Assembly (NCBI GenBank): GCA_029204225.1
Contig: CM055098.1
Location: 23,935,367-23,999,366, forward strand
DNA length: 64,000 bases
Source: Diphasiastrum complanatum
Lineage: Eukaryota > Streptophyta > Lycopodiopsida > Lycopodiales > Lycopodiaceae
Reading direction: 5' to 3'
Position numbers and translations under genes: made by a program. Shown one piece after another: positions 37,702 through 53,100 of the stretch; position 1 is the stretch's first letter; every line of letters begins with the position of its first letter. The notes under the pieces are model-generated. The model ran no database searches. It was given only the letters and a program-made list of their open reading frames with translations, and had not been told where the DNA came from.

Positions 37702-38953
37702 TCATCTCATCCCTAATGTGTTGCAGGACCCACTGCAACTCATATTGGACAATGTCGCTCCGCTTCCACATTGGCGTCTTCGATCGGCACTTGGAAAAGC
37801 GTAGATCCTCCTTCGCTTACATAAAACCAAGTGCTTATTGTCGCCAGTCTTTATCACAAAAATTGTTTTTCACAAATTGCTGCAATTGGATCAGAATTTC
37901 TTATTGCTATAGGTGGTTGACATTCTCAAAATTGGAGAGCTCTCAGTTGCTTCATAACTTGCATGCTTGAGTGCTTCCCACGTGTCTTCTTTCTTATCAC
38001 TTGTATCTGTCATTGACGGTTTCATCTCTAGTTTCTTGGCAGGTACTAACGACACCCAGATGCAAGACAAAGACAAAGGGGTTGATGATGAGGCCAGAAA
38101 TGTGGATGAGGACGACAAAGAAAATCTTTACAGGTGGTACCATGAATTTTCCTTGGGTGCCAAGGATATTGTTGGTAAGATATATGCTTATGACTTGCAC
38201 ATTCAAGACAACATGATGCAGTTGTTCCAGCATACGGACGAGATGACCAACAACATTGAAATGTTGTCTAAGCAGATTACATCTCTGGAAGCAGACAACA
38301 AATTGCTGATCGAGCAAAATTGCTTTTTGGGCCAAATGCTCCAACAATAAAATGAGGAAGCCCAGTGTTTTCAAGACAATAATAAAGCAACCCATGCCAA
38401 ATCTGTAGAATTGCAGAAAAATTTCGATTCTTCAAACTTTGAGCTCAATAAGGTCAAGGTAGAAAAGACTACTCTACAGACCACTCTTCAAGCGGAGACT
38501 ACGAGGAGAATAAGGACATAATCTACCTTGCAGTTATGCAACAGCTCTGGATCAATCCAGATTGATCCTTTGAAGCTGCAATCTCTTCAGGATTCGATGC
38601 TCGAGAATTTTTGAGTTGAGTTTCTTCTTCCGATCGAAAACAACAAGATGCTAGTCGAAGAAAAGTTCGTTGACCTAAAAGAATTATCCTTTGAGGCTAC
38701 CATCTGCTCTGGGCCAGATGCACATGATGAATATCTGTTGGCCCTAGAAAAGATCGAGACCCTATCAAAGGAGCTGCAGGCAACACAGAATTGTAAAAGA
38801 GTGGCAGATCACCTAGAGTACGCTGAAGCCTGCATCAAAATCTTCGACCTACAGAAGGAGGTAGCAGACCTCACACACCAGCTCAAAGACCAAAAGCTCA
38901 CTGCAGACATCCACATACAGGACGTTGCAGAAGCGCAGCCTAAGGCAAAATAA
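37702..38953 (+). pseudogene. Broken coiled-coil protein gene, family not recognised
   Basis: The open frame 37967-38350 contains an acidic segment (VDDEARNVDEDDKENL) and then a heptad-like stretch (MTNNIEMLSKQITSLEADNK). A single TAA at 38348 is followed in the same frame by about 55 more codons of Lys/Glu/Gln-rich sequence. A second frame, 38648-38953, continues with LLALEKIETLSKELQATQ and FDLQKEVADLTHQLKDQK. Together they look like one long coiled-coil protein broken by at least one stop and one frameshift. It could derive from a transposon structural ORF or from a host gene fragment. Confidence 0.4.
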
Positions 38954-41953
<3,000 letters not shown>

Positions 41954-41957
41954 ATTT

Positions 41958-41972
41958 TGGCGCCGTTGTCGG
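41958..41972 (+). other. Athila/Tat-type primer-binding site
   Basis: TGGCGCCGTTGTCGG closely matches the TGGCGCCGTTGCCGG site that plant Athila/Tat gypsy elements pair with tRNA-Asp. It lies four bases after an LTR-like CACTACA end. Only 27 bp later the copia element at 41999 begins. Confidence 0.65.
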
Positions 41973-41998
41973 AGAGCTACACCAATTTCTCAGATTGC

Positions 41999-42381
41999 TA
42001 TAGAAAAAATCGTAATTATTTTTTCATAGAGAACACGATGTAAGTTCAAATAAATCAAACTAATATCAGTGTCCTCAATTGCAATTTTATCTGATCTATG
42101 TACTAATCGAACAATATTTGTTCTGATTAAATATGCATGCAAAAATTATATGTGGAAGTACTAGACTAGATGCGGAAGTATGAGACAACTTAAGACAATT
42201 TAGACAATAAGAAACTATTGATCAAAAACGAATTTTTATAACTCTGAATCTGATTCATCAATATACATTTCTTGTTGTCTTATCTTGTTGTTGTGTCTCT
42301 GATTGAGTTAGTTTCATCGAGTAGTGCATATGTATTTATATTGCTACAGGACAGGTCTTTTGGTCTTTTAATACTGTAACA
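41999..42381 (-). repeat. 3' LTR of the copia element (383 bp)
   Basis: On the minus strand it starts TGTTACAGTATTAAAAGACC and ends CTATA. It is highly similar to 45907-46276, with scattered substitutions and a 10-bp indel at ATGCAAAAATT. Confidence 0.8.
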
Positions 42382-43504
42382 ATAGAAATCTAAATCAGAT
42401 GCTAGAGTACAGCCTCCTGAAATACTTTTGCTATCATCCTGCATGGATGCCCAGCTTGCGTCACTGTATGATTCAGTATGAAATCCAACTTTTTTTGAAT
42501 AACACAATCCATAGTCTTTCATTTCTTGGAGATATTGTAGTACTCTCTTTACCAACTTCCATTGTAACGATCCTGGGTCCTGATTATATTGGCTCAGCCT
42601 GTATACTGCAAATGCTATATCAGGTCTGGTGTTGTCTGCTAGATGATCCAATCAGCCTACGATAGGGTGTTTTGGCCATTCGTTCTTCTTCCTCGAGAGT
42701 CTACGGACAATCTGCCTTGCTCAGTATTGTTCCAGGTATCATGGGAGTATGCACACCTTTGCATTTGAGCATGTTGTAATGTTCAATGATCTTTTGAGTG
42801 TACTTTTGTTGGTGAAGATACAACTTACCACCTTCAAAGTCTCTCATGATCTGCAAGCCTAGATAGATTTTAGCTTCTCCCAGGTCAGCGATCTTAAATA
42901 TTCTAGAAATGTCTCTTTTGACATATGATATTAACTTATCTCTTCTTGAGAAGATAAGCGTATCATCAACATAACCAACTAAAATGATTATTATTTTTTG
43001 GACATATTTGATATAGACATTTGATTCAACAAATAGAGGTTTGAAGCCTATGGAACGTAGTGCTTCGTCCTTCTTTCTATACCATTGTCTTGCTACCTGT
43101 TTGAGACCATAAATGATCTTATTCATGTGACATCCATATTCTGGATATTCTTGGCTTACAAAACCAAGTGGTTGGTCCATGAATAAGTCTTCTTCTAATT
43201 TTGCGTGCAGGAAAGTAGATTTCTCATCCACAATATGGAATTTCAAATCATGAGCCACTGCATACGCGAATAACAAGTGAATTGATGTATGTTTGACTAC
43301 TGGTGAGAAAGTATCAGTGTAGTCGATCCCATACTTATGTGAATATCCCTTAGAAACCAACCTTGTCTTGTATCTGACGTTTTCTCCATCAAGACCTGTT
43401 TTGATCTTATAGATCCACTTGCACTTGACTGGTTTTCCGCCATCAAGTATAGGTGCAAGTGTCCATACATTGTTCTTGTACATGGATGGCATTTCGTCTT
43501 CCAT
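42280..43504 (-). pseudogene. Copia reverse transcriptase and truncated RNase H
   Basis: The frame 43504-42701 is a copia RVT_2 domain. It has CKWIYKIKTGLDGE, RLVSKGYSHKYGIDYTDTFS, FLHAKLEEDLFM and the catalytic YVDDTLIFS. A second frame, 42651-42280, continues into RPDIAFAVYRLSQ and then the RNase H start SDASWASMQDDSKSISG. It then runs straight into LTR sequence, so most of RNase H is deleted. A stop and a frame change separate the two parts. Confidence 0.85.
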
Positions 43505-44207
43505 TCCCTGAATTCAGCGATCTTTATCTGGTCCATCTACAGCTTCCTCAAATGTTGGAGGTTCGTCAGAGAATCCACAAAATTCGATGGTCGTATAAAG
43601 AACATCATAAGCATACCTTTCTGGTGGTTTTTGTTGTCTATCTGATCTTCTCATAGGTGGTTTCAAGTTCAATTCTGCAGGAATTCGAACTGGCAATTCA
43701 AGTTAGTCAGTCACTCAATCTTGACCTCCCTCTGAATCTGATAACTCTCTTTCATCTTCTGTTTGTTTTTCTTCTGTTGTCGTTGGCAGCTCATAATAAA
43801 TTCTGAGAATTTCATAGCCGACTAGATCACTGTATGCTATGTATTTCATCTCATCAAATTGTTTCATCTCGAATAATTTTGATCTTGCCAGTTTCAGGTA
43901 CATAGACATGATAATATGACGAATGTAACTCGAATCCTACCAGAAAACCTTGTTCTATCTTTTCATCGAGTTTCTTTCTCAGCTTATCTGGTATGTGCAT
44001 ATACACTACGCATCCAAATGTTTGAACATGTGCAAGATTTGGCTTTGACTTCCACCATATCTTATGAGGAGTTTTATCCGGTATTCGAGATTTCAGAATA
44101 CGATTCTAAAGATAATTTGATGTAGCCACTGCTTCTGCCCACAACTGTTTTGGTGCTTTTGCATGAGCCATCATACACCTTGCAGCTTGCATTAGTGTAC
44201 GATTCCT

Positions 44208-45467
44208 TCATTCAACTATTCCATTGTGCAAAGGTGTGTAAGATGCAGTCTTTGTGTGCATAATACCTCGATCAGTACAGTAAGCTTTGAATTCATTAGA
44301 AATGTACTCACCTCCATGATCTGTGCAAATTTGCTTCAGTTTATTGCATGTATGCTTCTCAACCCAACTCGTATATTCAACGAATTTCTTGAAAGCTTCA
44401 GATTTGGTACGAATAAAGTATACTACAGCGAACTTGCTGAAGTCATCAATAAACGTAATGAAGTACTTTGCATCACCCAACGACAATACTCCGAATGGTC
44501 CACAAATATCTGAATGTACAATTTCAAGTACCTTAGTTGCTTTATAAACATCCTTACTGAAAGGTGTTTTAGTCATCTTGCCTTTAAGATAGGATTCATA
44601 GGTAGTTCGAATATCTCTACTTTTAATTTCGACTCCTTGAATTCTCTGACTTTTATTGGCTTGGTACAAGGCTTCCATGTTCATATGACATAGCCTTTTG
44701 TGCCACAATACATCTGTTGATTCCTGAGTTTGATTGACTTGTTCGATTCTTGTTCGAATGTTCAGGTGATACAAATTTCCTTCTCTGCTATCTTTAGCAA
44801 TCAGGTTATCAAAATCTTCCTCGAACAATTTACAAGAGTTTTTTGTGAAGGTTACTGACATGCCTGTATCAACTATCTTAGCTACAGATAGAAGATTTTT
44901 ATCAAGAGTAGGGACATAGAGAACTTCCTCCAGTTTCTTGTCTCCTTGATTCGTGTCTAGCCATAATACACCAGTTCCATCAACCAGGTGTTTAGAACCG
45001 CCTCCAAGTATAATTAATCTTGAATCGTTCGTCTTCTTGTACTCAGACAAAATTTGTTTTGAGGAAACAAAATGTGCATAGATGTCAAATACATAAAAAA
45101 AAAAATCAAGTTTGCGCTTACAAGGGGCTTGGAAAGAGTAAGTTTCTTTTGGTGTTGATTGTTTTGGTACTCTTGGAGTATCCCAACAATGGTATTTGTT
45201 ACTCTGGAGAACCCTACATTTATACTTATAACACGTTTCTATTGCCTTTTGAAGTGTCATTGTCACATCTTTCACCAAGAAGGTTCAAGTTGTGTGGAAT
45301 GACCTGGGTAGGGCCTGAAGAAAATAACTAAGCTGTTTTTCCTTAGAAATTGTATTTTTTGCACCAGAATTCTGCAAGGAACTGAATAGATTTTTAATCT
45401 TTTGCACGAATGTGTTCAGGTCTTTGCCGTCCCACTGTAGGTAAGTTAATTGGCCTTCCATGAACAT
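44208..45467 (-). pseudogene. Copia gag fragment, protease remnant and integrase
   Basis: The frame 45467-45285 is a gag piece (LTYLQWDGKDLNTFVQKIKN). The frame 45278-44208 carries a degenerate zinc knuckle, a protease site reading LGGGSKH where LDSGASxH is usual, and the GAG-pre-integrase motif VLWHKRLCHMN. It also carries integrase catalytic blocks HSDICGPF, FIDDFSKF and DHGGEYISNEF, ending at SYTPLHNGIVE. The CxxC zinc ligands of the integrase are lost (TYESYLKGK). Protease and integrase zinc binding are therefore broken. Confidence 0.85.
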
Positions 45468-45906
45468 GATCTAATTACGAGATCGAGTCTCATTCTTGGT
45501 TTGCAATTCTTCCCATAAATTCTTTGCGTTTGAAATTGATGTAAGATCTAGCATTATATTGTCATGCACTGAAGACACAATAATTGCTATAGCTTTGTCA
45601 TTTTTTAAACTCCATTCTCAAAATCTTAGCCAGGAGTAGCTTTTGGCTTCTCCTCAATTGGTTCTACCCATTGCCATAGACCTTCACCCTTTAACAAGAG
45701 TGAAGTCTTTAATTTCCAAATCGAGTAGTTTGAGCCTTCTAGGTCCAAGATTGTAGTGATCTTAGCTTGAATATTGGTGATCAATGACATCCTTTAATTC
45801 TGCATAACCTCCAAACAACAGCTTACTGATGGAAGTATGAAGAATGCTGAGAGGGATTCGAAGATAACACTGTATCAACTTTTAATTCCGCTGGCTCTGA
45901 TATCAC

Positions 45907-46276
45907 TGTAGTAAAAATAGTAATTATTCTTCCACAGAGAACACGGTGTAAGTTCGAATAAATCAAACTAATATCAGTGTTGTCAATCACAATTTTATCT
46001 CATCTATGTACTAATAAAACAGTATTTGTTCTGATTGAATATGCATGTGGAAGTATTAGACTATATGCAGAAGTATGAGACAACTTAAGACAATTTAGAC
46101 AATAAGAAACTATTGATCAAAAATGAATTTTTATAACTCTGAATCTGATTCATCAATATACATTTCTTGCTATCTTATCTCACTGTTGTGTCTCTGATTG
46201 AGTTAGTTTCATCGAATAGTGCATATGTAGTTATATTGCTATAGGACAGGTCGTTTGGCCTTTTAATACTAAAACA
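45907..46276 (-). repeat. 5' LTR of the copia element (370 bp)
   Basis: On the minus strand it starts TGTTTTAGTATTAAAAGGCC and ends ACTACA immediately before the primer-binding site. It pairs with 41999-42381. Confidence 0.8.
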
Positions 46277-48365
46277 GTAGAAATGTAACCATTTATGACG
46301 GTTGATATTCAAATAGACGCTCTGTTTTCAGGCTCAAAAAAATTCTGTTTGTGAATATTTCGCAACAGTCTGTTTCTTTGTCTCAGCTTCGTCTTTCACG
46401 AATTGTTCGCGACAGATGACAATTCTTGAGCTTGAAGAAGGAAGCTAGAATATTTTGCGAACTATTCGAGATAATTTCGCGACATCTGAGGCTTGAACAA
46501 GACACTGTTTCATGAATCTTTTAAGTTGGTCACGAACAGAAAAGTTTCGAGTTTGCGTCTGTTTCTTTCTCATACTTTGTCAAGTAAACTGTGCACTTTG
46601 TTGGTAAAATCAAGATCCATCTGATCAATTGTTGTACAATTGCAGCATGTTTGGTCAAATGTTAGCTTGCATTAGGCATCTTGTTTTGGCATGAATAGGG
46701 TTAAAATTGCATTTTAGGGTTAGATTGAAGGTGGTTTTGCTTGATTTGAGTGGATCTTCTTGTTTGAAATCTAATCTAATTGTTGAAGAAGGAAAGCTAT
46801 TCAAATCACAATTTTTAAGATCCATTTGGATCTAAGAAATCAAGAAAAGCAACAAAAATCGGACATTTCTGCCAGATCAGAGCTGATAACTTTTTACCCT
46901 CTTACAGGAAACCTTCGTCGAGTTGCAGACACTTTTTGTTTCACTCACAGAACCTTCGGATTGAAGGGCGAAGGTTAATTCCTAGCATATTTGCAAAAAC
47001 ATCAGAAAAACCGTCAAAAATCACCAAAAAAACCATCAAAAATCCTAAAAAATACAGAAAAACCAAAGTGATTGGTCATCTAGTTGTTGGTAACCTTTTG
47101 TTTAAAACTTACAACTTTCTGCAAAGATATCATTTCTTTGAGAAGAACCTTCACCTAGACCTTTGCCAAAGTCTGTGTCAGTCTCACTTACTAGTTTTGA
47201 TAATCAGTTTGTTGGGCGAAGGTTTCCCAAGGATTCGTTGTCACATTTGTTGGATTTATTTCCTCTAAGTCACCTAAATCCCATTTTTAATCTGCCTCCA
47301 TTCATGCTGCATATTTACTCGCGCAGTCTGCATATTCACATGCAAATTCTCATAGGCGATAAAGAGACGAAAAGAAAAGGCTGACGTCACACCTCCTTCA
47401 CGCTCATGTAACTGCGCTAACAAACTGGACAACGACTGCAGCGACCCACGATCTCCTACAGACATCACATCCATCCTGTACTTTTTTCATCTGCACACCT
47501 GTAACATTATGTATATATTAAGACTACGGTTTTTTTAGTATATATGAAAGAGTGGTGAGTGCTAGATGGCATGTAGATAGACAAAGGAGGTTAGGTATTT
47601 TTTGGACCTGCAAAAAATTGGGACCCAAACTCCCAAATTTTTTCGGGCACCCTATGGGGCAGGCAACATGAGAGGCCCCTGGGACACACGTCGCATTACA
47701 AACTCCACTGCTCATCATCGGCGTCTTGTTGACAAAAGACAAGGCTCTCTCTCACACACACATGTGGGTGCGTGTACAATTTGCACTAACTCATGTACAT
47801 AATCCCCTAGCTACCTATCTGTTATTGTCTTCTATAGATTGATCTTGGGAAATGATGCAACTTCGTTAGTGTTGTGCAAGCAGTGTAATAGCGAGCAGCT
47901 TTGCTGCCACAAATAGCCATTGGTTAGAAAACCAGCCACCGGACAGCAACCAACCGATTGTGAGAGATTTAAGAGATAGAAGACAAAGGTGCAAGCAATC
48001 TAATAGAAGTCACCACGAATGTAGACAAAACAATTTCTGATGAACAATCATAGTTTTTTACCTAGAATGCTGCATATGTCCTTCAAAGCTCAGGTAGAGG
48101 GACGTTAATTTATTATTGTCAAAAAATACTTTTCAGTTCCTTCTGAGTGGTTAGTGAAACATCGTGTTTCAAGGAATCAAATAGATGGGCACTTAGAAAT
48201 CTGTGCTCATAAGTGGTTGTTTACAGAGCCATATCTTCTTCAGATAAGGTGAGATTATGTGGGGGGGGGGAAACCCCGTCTGAGGCAGGCCCCGACCAGC
48301 AAGGAAGGCCCGAGGGCTTCAGGCCTTCCACTGCATAATGCCATTGTGCGAAGGTGGAGACCTTC

Positions 48366-48396
48366 TTTTTTTTTTTTTGGGGGGGGGGGGGGGGGG
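48366..48396 (+). repeat. T13-G18 homopolymer junction
   Basis: Thirteen T (48366-48378) are followed by eighteen G (48379-48396). A G10 run lies about 100 bp upstream, at 48261-48270. Together they are candidates for quadruplex structure or for assembly error. Confidence 0.9.
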
Positions 48397-48526
48397 TGGC
48401 GTACAATACGGACATAGGGCCTCACACGTGGACTACTTTTTTTCTCCACATTTATAATGCAGATTTTTTTACATTTGTGGTGGAATACGCATGTGGACAG
48501 CCAATGACGGGCTGCCACATAGCACA

Positions 48527-48650
48527 TGCACATTCCACCGTAGAGAGAGGAGAGAGAACGCACATTCCGTAGAGATAAAACGCACATTCCGTAGAGAGAA
48601 AAAAGAGAACGCACATTCCGTAGATAGAGAACCCACATTCTAGAGAGAGA
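48527..48650 (+). repeat. Minisatellite with GCACATTCCGTAGAGA unit
   Basis: Five imperfect copies of GCACATTCCGTAGAGA, spaced by GA-rich stretches of variable length. Confidence 0.75.
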
Positions 48651-50198
48651 ATGACTGATTCCTGAAAAGAGAGAAAAGTGGATGGACATTATGCTCCTGG
48701 AGGTGGTCCCAAAATACAAAGGAAACCTGAGACCATGGAATTACGTTGGCCTAAGATTTGGCAAATATCTAATACCAGAGATATCAGGCAGCACGTTTGC
48801 AATTGATTCTGGGTATGATCTAACTTTTGCAAGCCTATCTATATGTAGATAACTACTAAAATACGACCTTACTGATTTGGATTCTTGATATTTACAGGAG
48901 CAATTTTTTAGCTATAGGCAGTGGTCAATGCTCTGTACTGAATGTGCCCAAGAAAGTCTTCCATGCATGGTATTTATTACTATTATTACGCTGGTTGAGA
49001 AAACTTCATGAATTGTACACACAAATAACGTGCCAAAACCTGTCAAGACAATTCCAGCCACTGTAGTGACCATAGATGCCTTCCAAAATGGAATGCGTTC
49101 TGAAACGACGTCCCGCTAAAGAACATGACCTTAAAAAAGGAATTCTCAGAATGGAGACTAGTGGTATTAATCATAATGTTTTCCGTAGAATTTGTATTAG
49201 AAAAAAAATGTAGATTCTTCAAAAATCAATGCAAAGTAGTGAATGACACTTGGCTGCCTGTTTAGGACTACTTGGCTGCCTTAAAAGACTGTTTAAGTAG
49301 CATATTGTAACGGATTCAGTCTTTGGGTCATTTTTGCACTTCATCTCTTTCACTAGTTTTTGGTTTTTTTGTTCAATCCTTTCATATTTTAGGACTTCTA
49401 ATAATGAGTCACTTATATTGCACTTAGAAACAATATGTTTTGAACCAAAAGGGGGTGACCAGGAATGTATACATTACCATCGCTGTGGATGAGTGTTGCT
49501 TGGCATTACATGTTTCATGTAAGGCAACAAATCTATGCTACTCCTCAGCTTTTATGTGTCAGCATTATAGGACTGTAGTTGGAATGAAGATTTCTCGCAC
49601 AGTAAGCTGAAAATAGAAGATAAAATGATTCATGCAGATCTAATCAATTGTGCCATGCATGAAAATAAAAAAAAAGTGAGCTCTTCTCTTGACTGCTTTC
49701 ATTGTAAATTGATATTCTGAAATGCCTTAACATAGAGTACTTGAACCATACTGACATAATGGCAATCTACATTTAAGTTACCATGTAAAACTTTAAAACA
49801 GGCTGCTGTTGTTAGTTGGCCAATTTAGATCACTCACTGAAAGTCTTAAGATTAGATTCCTTTTTTCAAAAAATATTCATTGATCTGCAATATCTTTGAT
49901 ACAATTCCCAGGTTGCACCTCTGATGACAGCCATCAAAACTTTCATGTGTACACCTGATACAAAGAATTATTTCACATAGCCTCATTTTTGAAGCAGTGG
50001 ACATTCACTTTGAATTAAGGATGGTACAACAAACTAGATCTCAAGAAAGCTTTCGAATCAAAAGCCATTTCTGGGAGAGCATGTACAATTCGTAATACTT
50101 ACAAAAAGAGCACATCATTGTTTAAAAATGATTAGAGCCTTTCTTAAAGCAGGTAAGGCTGGAGGCAAGTAATCATTTCAAAACAGGATGTGGCTCCC

Positions 50199-53100
50199 TC
50201 ATTGTTCATCCCATGGACCTTCATAAACAGTGTGACGCGTTCTTAGCCAATCTAACATCTCCGGATCAAGTTTACCACTAACTCGAACGGCATCCAACAT
50301 GGGACTTCCAAGAAGCCCTCGATTACTTTTGAAGTCCCAAAACTCCGCCTTGGGCCACTGCTTTTGGGGTCTTTCTTCCTGTCCCCAAGCATACAAGACA
50401 AACAGTAGCTAGCGCAGTAAGAGATTGAGATAAGGAAATAAGAAAAGCTCAGCAAAAGAAAAGAGGAAAGAGCTCTACATAAATAAAACTTGCACCAAAA
50501 ACATGTCAACCAGATGCAATTCTTATATCCTTCCCTCAGGTGATGTACTCAGTTGCTTACAAACACATCTTCTCTGACTATCCATTGGGTGCTTCATATG
50601 GCATACCAAAATAACCTTATATCCATCCTGGTCCAAAATTCTCCTTCCAAGTAAATATATCAAGATCCCTAGAAGGTACACCTTTCTGGGCTCTACAATA
50701 ATTGATGGGACATTTTGATTGTCACTTATATTGTCCAGGTATATGGAAGATGTGACAATGATACAAGATTTGGTCATTCTTGTGAAAATGTGGTCTCTAC
50801 ATCATAGATAGTAAATAAAGCAGAAAGCATAGACTAAGTAGGGAGTGGGACAGACAGAGAACTTCAGGGGGTTAGACCACTCTTATCATTCCAAACATAA
50901 CAGACAAACGTATCATTCCGTACTAGATATAGCACATAATCAGAAATTTTGTTAAAATAAAATAGTAACCCATTTCCAGTGCACTTTTAGGGTTTGAAAA
51001 GATTAAGACTATTCAAGGGGGAGGGCAGTTTTGAGGTTTTGGAGATCCACCAAGCTGGAAGCTAGCTTTAAATGCGTGCTGGAAACTAGCTGCAAATCGT
51101 GCTGAAAACTAGACAAAAATCCGTGCTGGAAACTACCTGCAATTCGTGCTGGAAACTACCTTGGAATTTTCCAGGGTAGCATGGAAACTAACGAACTCAT
51201 ATTGACTTAAGTAGGTAGGTAATATGGAAACTAGCGAACTGATATGAGCTTTACCCCAGTTTCCAGCCCAAGAGATCCAGCAACCATCATTTGGAAATTA
51301 AACTTCTCGTGGAGGAAATCCAGGACTCATCAAAGCAAATTATATTGAAGAACTACCCTACGATTTTACTTTCCAGAATGAAAACGTTTCTAGCGAGTTG
51401 TTCAAAAAATTACAATTTGTACAGAATAGCATACTACATGAGCCCGTATTGTACACTATGGAACTAGGAACAAAACTATAGGAGCATACAAGGTGATGGG
51501 TTGTAAAAGCTGGCTTCTACATACATGTGTGGCATTGCAATATTGATCTCAGACTTTGATATTAACATATTCCGAGCACCATAATAACAAAGTTCAATCA
51601 GCAGCATCATAGCTTTGTCTTACCATATGTGCAATCATTTCAAATCGTTGCCTTGAACCATATCCCCGGCGAAACTCTTGCTGAAGACTCTTGGAGTAAC
51701 AGGATGATACATCTGGCAAAACAAGACAACCTCTTCGTGCTTTTGGTAAGCTTGACCCTGGGTCTGCAGCACCATGCTGGTACCAGTAGATTAACTGGCC
51801 CAGCACATAATCTTTTCCATATGTTTTACTCCAAGATTGAAATCCTGCTCCTAAACCATAGGCATGCCTAGGACCAAGATCCAACGAATTGAGGAAAATT
51901 GCAGGAGATTCAAAGGTATCATAATCCTGCAAAAGATGAAATTTAGAATTTCAAAGGTATCATAATCCTGCAAAAGATGAAATTTAGAATTTATCACAGC
52001 ACCCAAGATGATAGACCCAGCACATTATAGGATTACCAATATGCCATACCTGGCTGGTGAAGAAGAACTTTGTACACGCATATAAGTGGATAATATCTGC
52101 AGCTGCATCGTGACGGCACTTCCAAGTTGCTGACAGACTACGTAGCTCATCCCTTAACCTGAAGAATATCAACAGAACACAAGTGCCATACAAGAACTCT
52201 TATGATTCATTAATGACAAAAGTACTTTTAAGTAGATAGAAGCACCAATGTTATCTGCATATTTACTGCATGAGGCTTACCAATATAAAGACTGGCGAAG
52301 ATTAGACTCCACATGCTTGGACTCATCTGGGTCGTGCTTCCGAACCTTTTGCTCAAAAGCAAGAAATTGCTCCTTGGAAATATGTGGGGCCATGCAATGG
52401 AGAAGTTCTCCAACCACAGAGCCCTCCCCCTTCCAAATCAACCTCACAAGTTCTTTAGACTCCAACCTCCTCAATGGTGGTGGAGCTTTACAGGGTTCAT
52501 TGTACAGTTTTGTAAGGAGATATCGCACCTGACCCAATGGCATGCTTCTTGTTATTTTGCATCAATAACTTGCCAATTACCACAATCATTGACACTAATG
52601 AGAGTCTTTGGATAGATTAAGGCTACATGTTACAAGAAAGTTACCTTGTCAAGAGTGATTGCTAGATTCTGAAGCCTGTTATTGTACACCCCATCTGCCT
52701 GCTTTCAATATACAACATGCGATGGTATTGCAAGTTAATGTAATTCACTGCAAAATAATTAACTGGAAAATACATCCCAAAAACTTAGCAGCATCGTTGT
52801 TCAAATTGGCAGACTACAAATCACAAACCTGAATTTCGGCATCCGGCCTCTCCAACTCATAATATGCATCAAAACCAAACCCCCTCTTTTTTTTCTTGTT
52901 AGCCTTCATCAATTCCTCAGGAAGGCGTGCCCGTTCCAAATTGATGAAACCAACCTGCAAATAAAATAATGAAAGATGAGCACTTAATTAGCCATCAAAG
53001 GCCACATAGGCCAAAGAGCACTCAAACTCAAATCTGTATAGAGAAAAATACAGAAGGCAGGAAGTACCAAACGTGCAGTGTACTTTATGGCCCAGTTTGG

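Larger units (their letters stand above)
41999..46276 (-). mobile_element. 4.3-kb Ty1/copia retrotransposon, inactive
   Basis: The element runs from the 5' LTR (46276-45907) through a primer-binding site GATATCAGAGCC near 45904-45892 to the 3' LTR (42381-41999). Between them on the minus strand are a gag fragment, a decayed zinc knuckle and protease, integrase, reverse transcriptase and a truncated RNase H, spread over several frames. Its 5-bp flanks (ATTGC and GTAGA) do not match, so no target duplication is seen. It is clearly dead. Confidence 0.88.
46277..50198. other. Region 3' of ATXR3; no gene supported
   Basis: The first 1-2 kb may be internal sequence of the Athila/Tat-type element entered by the copia copy, but I see no gag or pol motif. 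The part nearest 50198 should include the ATXR3 3' UTR. Open frames across 48.2-48.7 kb arise from homopolymers and repeats. A minisatellite and a T/G homopolymer are listed separately. Confidence 0.45.

Noticed and set aside
48221-48719. Pro- and Lys-rich minus-strand frames
   Set aside because: They are created by the G18/T13 homopolymers and the GCACATTCCGTAGAGA array, with no family match.
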